Source: Promethearchaeia archaeon (GTDB taxonomy: Archaea; Asgardarchaeota; Lokiarchaeia; Sigyniarchaeales; SOKP01). From it: a stretch of 11,726 nucleotides of DNA. Where the stretch lies: the NCBI GenBank assembly GCA_029856295.1, contig JAHQWS010000007.1:1-11726 (forward strand), given 5' to 3'. Within the stretch, counting starts at the first letter, position 1. Each line of letters opens with the position of its first letter. Below, piece by piece: positions 6,084-11,726 of this stretch. The translations under genes were made by a program, and so were the position numbers. Below the pieces are notes generated by a model that saw nothing but the letters and a program-made list of their open reading frames with translations, was not told the DNA's origin and did not search any database.

Positions 6084-7871
6084 TCAACTTTTATTACATA
6101 ACTGCATAACCTTTCTATATAACACATTTAGCTTTTTTGTGACAATTTGCCACCCAAAATGCTCCTTCACTCTTCTATAACAGTTTTCTCTAATCTTATT
6201 ATAATAATTTTTATCTGATAAGACCTGATTTCTAATAGTTTTATCAGGGATACTATTAACTATTGAAACAATTCCGCCGTTATTCTTAGAATTTGAAATT
6301 TCAGCTAATTTAAAAACTGATATTAAAGCTTCTGAAAATTGAATTGGATTATCCTTTTCAATCAATATCCCGGTTCCGTTTTCGGGATCTGTTCGTATAT
6401 CGATAATTGATTCTTGTAAACCTCCTACTTTAGTAGCGATAACCGGTAATTTTGATGCCATTGCTTCTAATGCGATTATACCAAAGGGTTCCCATCGGGA
6501 TAATGCACAATATGCATCTGCTCCAATATGAGCAATTTGAAAAATCTCTGCTGCGATTCCAAAAACTATCCGGAGGTTTTTAGGATATTCTTTAACAAAA
6601 TGAGCATATTTATTAATTTCATTTAAACTATATTCTGTTGGAAGAATTAACAGTAAAAATTTTGCATTAGGAATTGCTTTTATAACATCTGGAATTGCTT
6701 CAAGTATTGTATCAAAACCTTTTTGACGTGAGATCCTTCCGGTAGCTATAGCTAAAGGACCAGAATCATTAAAAGATTTAATATTTCCAGTTTTAATAAA
6801 AGAATTTCCATTCGAAATTTCATTTATTGCGGCTAATACTTTTTTTGATTTAATTAAAGGACTCTGTTTTAAATGACTTAATTTATAAGTTAATAAATAA
6901 TCTTTCATGTGATTCGTAGTTATTAAAGATTTATTGGGAATTTGTAGCACTTCACATATCTCGTTGCCTAGTTTATCAATTACCTTTCTATAAGTCTCAT
7001 CATAATCCCAATCACATCCATCCCATACAAAATCAGATTTGAATTCAATTAAATCTTTACCAAGGTTTGGTATAATATCTGAATATAGGTAAGATTCGCT
7101 TACAGTTGTGACTAAATCGCTGATAAATGCACCAATCTTTTCAACTGTAGGTGGTAAGTATTCTTCCTTCTCTTTTTGAGGCTCCTCGCAGAAATCAAAA
7201 ATTTCTTGTATGGTCAATGATTTGATCCCATCTTTTAAAAGTACTTTTATGGGAGTATTATCAATACCACAGTCATGATAATAATCAATCTCATATCTTG
7301 GCCAAGTTAAAAGATGAATTGTTATTATTGATGGAATATTCAAATTACTATTCAATAATTCTTGCTTGATACCTATAAATGGGATTACAACATGATAATC
7401 ATGCATATGAATAATATCTGGTACCGCTGTTTTTTGATTAGCAATTAAATACTTTACATAATATCTCATTCCAATGCTGAATAAAAGCATTTTCATATCA
7501 AAAGTATCAGGATTATATACAATAGTATCATCTAAGTATTTACTTGTAATAGTGTTCTCTCCTGATAACAATATTATATTTATTCCATTTAATTTACATT
7601 TAAAATAGGAGATCTCACAAGAAATTTTTGATTCAGCCATTCCGATTTGGTTAAGGGCAACTTGGCGTTTACAAGTAAATGATAATTTTTCTAATTCTGT
7701 AATTTCTTTTAATCGTTCAATTTGTCCATGAGATGGAATAAAAACGTTAACTTCAAAAACTTTTTTTAAATATTTTGCTTGGTTAGCAGGAACTTCGCCA
7801 AGACCACCTACCTTGGCAATACCCGCATATTCAAATGTAAATATCCAAACTTTTTCTTTCTCGTTGGTCAA
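6084..7871 (-). CDS. glgA: Glycogen/starch synthase-like glycosyltransferase (GT-B fold, GT5-like)
   Basis: Enzymes of this group extend alpha-1,4-glucan chains from ADP- or UDP-glucose. The N-terminal KVGGLGEV at 20-27 corresponds to the KxGGLGDV nucleotide-sugar and acceptor motif of glycogen synthases. HMHDYH at 155-160 matches the HDWH-type motif. The C-terminal domain has TGRISRQKGFD at 377-387 (sugar-phosphate-binding Arg379 and Lys384), and EPFGIIALE at 461-469 is the EX7E signature of retaining glycosyltransferases, followed by GGLQE at 483-487. At 595 residues it exceeds the roughly 480 of bacterial GlgA; the extra length sits mainly in the inter-domain stretch (about 285-368) and near 525-550. 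The start is TTG at 7871-7869: an in-frame stop lies three codons upstream and the next Met is residue 78, inside the domain. The stop is TGA. Another GT-B synthase with a different donor is possible. Confidence 0.85.
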   Translation of the reverse strand: MTNEKEKVWIFTFEYAGIAKVGGLGEVPANQAKYLKKVFEVNVFIPSHGQIERLKEITELEKLSFTCKRQVALNQIGMAESKISCEISYFKCKLNGINIILLSGENTITSKYLDDTIVYNPDTFDMKMLLFSIGMRYYVKYLIANQKTAVPDIIHMHDYHVVIPFIGIKQELLNSNLNIPSIITIHLLTWPRYEIDYYHDCGIDNTPIKVLLKDGIKSLTIQEIFDFCEEPQKEKEEYLPPTVEKIGAFISDLVTTVSESYLYSDIIPNLGKDLIEFKSDFVWDGCDWDYDETYRKVIDKLGNEICEVLQIPNKSLITTNHMKDYLLTYKLSHLKQSPLIKSKKVLAAINEISNGNSFIKTGNIKSFNDSGPLAIATGRISRQKGFDTILEAIPDVIKAIPNAKFLLLILPTEYSLNEINKYAHFVKEYPKNLRIVFGIAAEIFQIAHIGADAYCALSRWEPFGIIALEAMASKLPVIATKVGGLQESIIDIRTDPENGTGILIEKDNPIQFSEALISVFKLAEISNSKNNGGIVSIVNSIPDKTIRNQVLSDKNYYNKIRENCYRRVKEHFGWQIVTKKLNVLYRKVMQLCNKS

Positions 7872-8009
7872 TATTATTCAATTTATCTCCAAAACTAAAT
7901 AAATATACTAAAGTTAGTTAAATAATAATAATATTTTTTTTCAATTTTAACTAAAAGAAATTAAAGATTTTCATAAAATAAAATAACATAGTAAAATTGG
8001 ACAAGAATT
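7872..8009. promoter_or_regulatory. Divergent promoter region of glycosyltransferase and secernin genes
   Basis: The 138-base AT-rich gap lies between divergent start codons. On the minus strand, TATATTTA (complement of 7900-7907) is a TATA candidate about 32 bases before the TTG start. GGAGAT (complement of 7885-7890) could be a ribosome-binding site 13 bases before it. The two readings conflict, because a transcript begun from that TATA would start after the GGAGAT. On the plus strand, an A/T-rich element around 7972-7985 is centred about 31 bases before the secernin ATG and is a weak TATA candidate. Confidence 0.4.
7914..7954. repeat. Perfect 9-base inverted repeat in the divergent promoter region
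   Basis: TTAGTTAAA at 7914-7922 is matched by its reverse complement TTTAACTAA at 7946-7954, with a 23-base spacer containing eight T in a row (7934-7941). Its position between two divergent genes would suit a dimeric regulator, but the arms are AT-rich and short, so it may be chance. Confidence 0.35.
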
Positions 8010-9215
8010 ATGTGTGATACTTTTGTTAGCTTAACATCAGCCTCTAAAGATAAAACTGTAATCTTTGGCAAGAATAGTGATAGAATTAGCAATGAAGCTC
8101 AATTAATTACGTATATTCCTCGAACGAAATACTCAATGGGAGAAGAGGTTCAATGTACTCATCTTACTATTCCCCAAGTAAACGAAACTGCTGCTATTTT
8201 AATGAGCCAGCCCTATTGGATGTATGGATGTGAAATGGGTTGCAATGAATATGATGTTGCAATCGGTAATGAAGCAGTAGCGACTAAGGAACCGCTTAAG
8301 CAAACAGGGCTTTTAGGAATGGATTTGCTAAGGCTTGGATTAGAAAGGGGAAAAACAGCAAAAGAAGCATTAGAAATTATCATTAATTTATTAGAAAAAT
8401 ATGGGCAAGGAGGGGCTCATAATAAAAAAGGATTAAACTACCACAATTCAATGATTATTGCTGATCCTGAAGAAGCATATGTTCTAGAAACAGCTGGAGA
8501 TTGGTGGATTGTAGAAATTGTCAAAGATTTTCGTTCGATCTCCAATAATATTTCTATTCGGGGTAGAGGTGATATGAGAAAGAAAGGTATAATCCAACAT
8601 GCAGTAAAACAAGGTTATTGTAAAGATGACAATGATTTTAATTTTAAAATAATATTCTCTCCTTCTCCTTTACCTGAAATATTTCCCTTGGAAAGTAGAG
8701 ATGGATGTTCATTAAATCAGTTAGCTCAAAATAAAGGCAATATTAAACCTGGAATGATGATGAATTTTTTAAGGGAGCATGAGACTGCTGGAATTTGTAT
8801 GCATGGTCGAAGCGATCGCTCTGTAGGATCACAAGTATCTCATCTGAGAAGAAATAAAAGGTCAATTCATTGGTTTACGGGAAATACTGTACCCTGTCTG
8901 GGAATATTTAAACCATATGTGTTTCCAGTTGATGGTCAGAAAGTAATTGAACCTGGACCTTATAAAGAAATAAATCCAGAATGGTTTTGGACTCGACATG
9001 ATAACTATATAGTATCTTTAGTTAAAAAACCCAAAAAAGAAAACCTTGAAAGGAAAGCCTATTATGAAAGATTGCGAGCCATCGAAAATGAATTACTCCT
9101 TCGCGTCAACGAGTTAACTCAACGGGAAGATTCTTTATCTGATGAAGAATTTACTAAACAAGTTATAGAGATTAACAAGGATGGATGGCAAAAATCAGAA
9201 GAGATGATTACATAA
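8010..9215 (+). CDS. Secernin-family (peptidase C69-like) Ntn hydrolase, copy 1
   Basis: The protein (401 residues) begins MCDT. After Met removal, Cys2 would be the N-terminal nucleophile typical of the C69 dipeptidase/penicillin-V-acylase fold. Family hallmarks follow: FGKNSDR at 19-25, IPQVNET at 54-60, IGNEAV at 85-90, YHNS at 144-147, ADPEEAYVLETAGDWW at 151-166, ISNN at 177-180, REHETAGICMHG at 255-266, GSQVSHLR at 273-280, HWFT at 287-290 and FKPYVFP at 300-306. This order matches eukaryotic secernins, whose substrates are poorly defined. The last 60 residues are charged and probably helical. Compared with copy 2 it departs at conserved spots, for example Asp82 where copy 2 has Gly in NEYGV, and ESRDG where copy 2 has SRGGK. 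ATG start; no Shine-Dalgarno sequence, so probably leaderless. First gene of a two-gene operon. Cytoplasmic: no signal peptide. Confidence 0.9.
   Translation: MCDTFVSLTSASKDKTVIFGKNSDRISNEAQLITYIPRTKYSMGEEVQCTHLTIPQVNETAAILMSQPYWMYGCEMGCNEYDVAIGNEAVATKEPLKQTGLLGMDLLRLGLERGKTAKEALEIIINLLEKYGQGGAHNKKGLNYHNSMIIADPEEAYVLETAGDWWIVEIVKDFRSISNNISIRGRGDMRKKGIIQHAVKQGYCKDDNDFNFKIIFSPSPLPEIFPLESRDGCSLNQLAQNKGNIKPGMMMNFLREHETAGICMHGRSDRSVGSQVSHLRRNKRSIHWFTGNTVPCLGIFKPYVFPVDGQKVIEPGPYKEINPEWFWTRHDNYIVSLVKKPKKENLERKAYYERLRAIENELLLRVNELTQREDSLSDEEFTKQVIEINKDGWQKSEEMIT
9201..9208 (+). promoter_or_regulatory. Shine-Dalgarno site that sets the TTG start of secernin copy 2
   Basis: GAGATGAT matches the archaeal consensus GAGGTGAT at seven of eight bases. 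It lies seven bases before the TTG at 9216, inside the last codons of the upstream gene. It supports coupled translation from the TTG, which is the only start that puts Cys at residue 2. Confidence 0.6.
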
Positions 9216-10418
9216 TTGTGCGATACTCTTGTAGCACTAAATAATTCAACAAAGGATAAAAGTGTTATATTTGGAAAGAATAGTGATAGACCTCAAGATG
9301 AAGCTCAGCTAATAACATATGTACCAAGAATACGGTACTCTAAGGGAGAGGACGTTAAATGTACCTATATTACAATTCCACAGGTCCCTGAGACTGCTGC
9401 TGTTTTAATGAGTCAACCATGGTGGATGTGGGGGGCAGAAATGGGTGTAAATGAATATGGGGTCGCTATAGGTAATGAAGCTGTTTATACTCATGCACCA
9501 TTAAGGAGTAATGGCTTATTAGGCATGGATTTACTAAGGCTTGGTCTTGAAAGAGGAAAAACAGCATTTAATGCATTAAATATAATATCAAATTTGTTAG
9601 AAGAGTATCATCAAGGGGGAGGTTGTGCTTACAATGACCCTAGTTGGACGTACCACAATTCTTTTATAATTGCAGATCCAATGGAAGCTTATGTATTGGA
9701 AACAGCAGATGATTGGTGGATAGCCGAGAGAGTAAAAGATGTAAGATCTATTTCAAATGAAATTTCGATTAGAGGAAAAGGAGATTTCAGAAGAGAAGGT
9801 ATAATACAGCATGCTATAAAAAAGGGTTATTGCAAAGATGATAATGATTTCGACTTTGCTTCTACTTTTACAGGTGCTAACATTTCTGAAAAACCCACCC
9901 CATATTCCAGAGGTGGTAAATCAACAATATTACTGAGAGAAAATAGAGAAAAAATCACTCCTAAATTGATGATGGAATTTTTAAGGGAGCATGATGCTGG
10001 AATTTGTATGCATGGGGGATTTGAATCTACAGGATCTCAAGTTTCTCATCTTAGAAAAGGAAAAAAATCAATTCATTGGTTTACGGGCAGCACCCTTCCA
10101 TGTTTAAGTTTATTTAAGCCTTATGCCTTTCCTATCGAGGATCAAAGAGTACTTGAGCCGGGACCTTATTCAAAATTAAATCCTAAATGGTTCTGGTGCC
10201 AACATACTTCGTCTATAGCATCATTTAATGGCTGGGGTAAGGGATCTGAGAGGAAAAATTATTTGAAAAAATTAGAAACTGTGGAAAATGAAATAGTCTC
10301 TAAAGTGGATGAGATTATATTAAATGAAAATAATTTTGCGGTTGAAGATTTCAAAAATAAGATAAAATTAATCAATTCAAACTCTTGGGAGAAATCCATA
10401 GAGTTAATTGATTTATAA
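9216..10418 (+). CDS. Secernin-family (peptidase C69-like) Ntn hydrolase, copy 2
   Basis: This 400-residue paralogue of the preceding gene is about 69% identical over the first 100 residues by hand count. Cys2 is the predicted nucleophile; hallmarks are FGKNSDR at 19-25, QPWWMWGAEMG at 67-77, NEYGVAIGNEAV at 79-90, YHNS at 146-149, ADPMEAYVLETADDWW at 153-168, SRGGKST at 231-237, REHDAGICMHGG at 257-268, TGSQVSHLR at 272-280, HWFTGS at 287-292 and FKPYAFP at 300-306. It keeps family consensus residues where copy 1 departs, so it is probably the more conservative enzyme. The start is TTG, directly after the TAA of copy 1 and in the same frame; no ATG would leave Cys at position 2. Initiation probably relies on the upstream Shine-Dalgarno site and reinitiation. 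If the TAA were read through, an 801-residue fusion would form, with the second Cys buried. Cytoplasmic; substrate unknown, amide or peptide bonds likely. Confidence 0.9.
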   Translation: MCDTLVALNNSTKDKSVIFGKNSDRPQDEAQLITYVPRIRYSKGEDVKCTYITIPQVPETAAVLMSQPWWMWGAEMGVNEYGVAIGNEAVYTHAPLRSNGLLGMDLLRLGLERGKTAFNALNIISNLLEEYHQGGGCAYNDPSWTYHNSFIIADPMEAYVLETADDWWIAERVKDVRSISNEISIRGKGDFRREGIIQHAIKKGYCKDDNDFDFASTFTGANISEKPTPYSRGGKSTILLRENREKITPKLMMEFLREHDAGICMHGGFESTGSQVSHLRKGKKSIHWFTGSTLPCLSLFKPYAFPIEDQRVLEPGPYSKLNPKWFWCQHTSSIASFNGWGKGSERKNYLKKLETVENEIVSKVDEIILNENNFAVEDFKNKIKLINSNSWEKSIELIDL

Positions 10419-10449
10419 TCTAATTAGATATACATAAATTAGAAGGAAT

Positions 10450-10469
10450 AAAAAAATATGAGTTTTTTT
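10450..10469. terminator. Opposed T-tracts between convergent genes
   Basis: Seven A at 10450-10456 (T on the minus strand) and seven T at 10463-10469 lie in the 65-base gap between the secernin stop and the stop of the right-edge membrane protein. Each tract faces the right way to end one of the two convergent transcripts, in keeping with archaeal T-rich termination. Confidence 0.45.
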
Positions 10470-10483
10470 AATACAATAACTAT

Positions 10484-11707
10484 TTAACTCATTTTATTTT
10501 GATCAGATTCATCTTGTACATCAGTAGTTTCAAATTCATCTATTTTATTTATTATATCTTTGTCACCTTCTCGTACTTTGCTAACGTGTCTAACATGCTC
10601 AGTTCTTTCACCGGATTTTTTAGCTAACCATACTTCAATTTTACCTGCTTTTAGCCTTATTTTCTCCTCTTCATAACCTTGTATTCCAATATAACCAAAA
10701 ACGACAATAAGGATTATAAAAATTATTAAAACGCTAATATTTGTCACGGTAACTACAAGGGCCCCTAATTGATTATACTCTAGAATTCCAAGAGCTTGAA
10801 CAATACCTAAAGTTCCGTACGGAAAATAGACTGCGAATTCCCACGCGGCTTTGGAAAAAATTAACCAGAGTATTAACGTCTCTTGCTTAAAATGTTTGAA
10901 CCGTTCTGCTAGAAATTCACCTTGTTTCCCTATGATGGAGCTAATTGAGTATAATAAAATAAAAAGATCTAAAACTAATAATCCGATTATAGTAAAAATT
11001 GATGAAGATTCTCCAGTTCCTCCAGTTAGTCCCAAAAAAACTTTTAAGACTAAATAAACTGTATAAAATGCAATAAGTATAAAATATGTACCGAGCCATG
11101 CATTAAATTTTTTGCTAAAACTCTGCATTAAACCATATATAACTAATCCGATTATTGCAATAATCACCGCAATATATGCTATATTGAGTATTTCTGGTGC
11201 ATTCTTCATAGTCATTGCTTCAAAGGTTCCTAAATAAGATAAATAAATAATGAACAACGAAAGGCTTAATCCGCCCCAAAATTCCAAACCTCGCCAAAAC
11301 CAGGCTCCATGTTTATAATAAATACGCTCATCAATCTCTTTACTCATTTTATAACATCCATATAACAGAAAAAGGGAAGTAAAGAAAATGTAAGAAAATA
11401 TTGAAACAACAATAATTACAACAATTGCTACCAATAAAATTATCATTAATACACAATCGATAATTAGAAGCAATATAATTTTTGTAGTTGAGTATTCTGT
11501 TATTTTTCTTTTGAATAATGATAGGAACCAAAAGAAACTGGTAAATCCTAAAATCGGAAAATAAATAATAACTCCTATTAATGCTAAATTCATTAATGTG
11601 AAAATTCTTAGTGCTGTATATCCTATTAAAAGATAGATAAGCAGAATCAAATATAATTTGTTTTCCTTTTCTTTATATAATTTGTTTAGGTTATCAATAA
11701 ATTCCAT
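10484..11707 (-). CDS. Large multi-spanning membrane protein with charged C-terminal tail
   Basis: I do not recognise a family. The frame is open to the right edge with a TTG at 11725, but the first ATG at 11707 gives 407 residues beginning with a polar stretch, and I prefer it; a start beyond the window cannot be excluded. Counting from that ATG, about nine or ten membrane segments are likely: 18-36, 40-63, 77-97, 98-118, 144-160, 174-194, 204-226, 236-259, possibly 276-294, and 315-340. A short polar loop at 119-135 is rich in Lys, Glu and Tyr. The last 65 residues (343-407) are soluble and charged, with basic patches followed by an acidic Asp/Glu end, suggesting a cytosolic domain or binding tail. 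No transporter or enzyme motif stands out. The gene converges on the secernin operon and is not obviously linked to it. Confidence 0.75.
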   Translation of the reverse strand: MEFIDNLNKLYKEKENKLYLILLIYLLIGYTALRIFTLMNLALIGVIIYFPILGFTSFFWFLSLFKRKITEYSTTKIILLLIIDCVLMIILLVAIVVIIVVSIFSYIFFTSLFLLYGCYKMSKEIDERIYYKHGAWFWRGLEFWGGLSLSLFIIYLSYLGTFEAMTMKNAPEILNIAYIAVIIAIIGLVIYGLMQSFSKKFNAWLGTYFILIAFYTVYLVLKVFLGLTGGTGESSSIFTIIGLLVLDLFILLYSISSIIGKQGEFLAERFKHFKQETLILWLIFSKAAWEFAVYFPYGTLGIVQALGILEYNQLGALVVTVTNISVLIIFIILIVVFGYIGIQGYEEEKIRLKAGKIEVWLAKKSGERTEHVRHVSKVREGDKDIINKIDEFETTDVQDESDQNKMS

Positions 11708-11726
11708 AATTAGATAGCTAATCAAA

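Noticed and set aside
9213..9218. Stop-codon readthrough or recoding producing a single fused secernin protein
   Set aside because: The codon is TAA with no recognisable recoding element, and a fusion would bury the second catalytic Cys; TTG initiation with the upstream Shine-Dalgarno site explains the junction more simply.
10851..11531. Two short frames overlapping the right-edge membrane protein (10851-11057 plus, 11349-11531 minus)
   Set aside because: Both are embedded in other frames of a long, clearly hydrophobic coding sequence and show no features of their own.
1..11726. CRISPR array, transposon ends, integrase, tRNA or rRNA genes
   Set aside because: No regularly spaced repeats, transposase motifs, TTCRANTC-type T-loop sequences in gaps, or rRNA-like stretches were seen on reading both strands.

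Overview
The window looks like chromosomal DNA from an Asgard archaeon, most likely Lokiarchaeia-like. The evidence is combined: very AT-rich DNA, a Ras/Rab-type small GTPase with Asgard-style motif variants, an XPD-type iron-sulfur helicase, archaeal TATA-like boxes about 28 bases before several start codons, two secernin-family proteins, and multi-spanning membrane proteins with no recognisable family. No rRNA or tRNA was seen, so this placement is inferred from gene content only.

Layout. The left edge holds the 3' end of a plus-strand gene ending in a zinc ribbon (1-288), then 211 bases of AT-rich DNA with a short tandem repeat. A minus-strand remnant of a short-chain dehydrogenase follows (500-871). 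Next is a minus-strand cluster, transcribed from 3718 down to 1042: a membrane-embedded M28-type zinc peptidase, a six-segment membrane protein of unknown function, and a small GTPase. Gaps between them are 26 and 41 bases, so they may be co-transcribed. A 122-base divergent promoter region separates the cluster from a plus-strand XPD/Rad3-family helicase (3841-6027) with an extra N-terminal zinc ribbon. The helicase converges on a minus-strand glycogen/starch-synthase-like glycosyltransferase (6084-7871). A second divergent region (7872-8009) leads to two tandem plus-strand secernin-like Ntn hydrolases (8010-9215 and 9216-10418). The second begins at a TTG codon that directly abuts the stop of the first, in the same frame. 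They converge, across opposed T-tracts, on a large minus-strand membrane protein (10484-11707) with a charged C-terminal tail, near the right edge.

How the parts may work together. The strongest functional unit is the secernin pair: paralogues about 69% identical over the first 100 residues by hand count, translationally coupled, each with Cys as residue 2, which would become the N-terminal nucleophile after Met removal. The peptidase/membrane protein/GTPase cluster is the best candidate for an undescribed membrane-associated module, but this rests on gene order alone. I see no CRISPR array, insertion sequence, integrase or attachment site. Apart from the dehydrogenase remnant the region looks like ordinary, intact archaeal chromosome.
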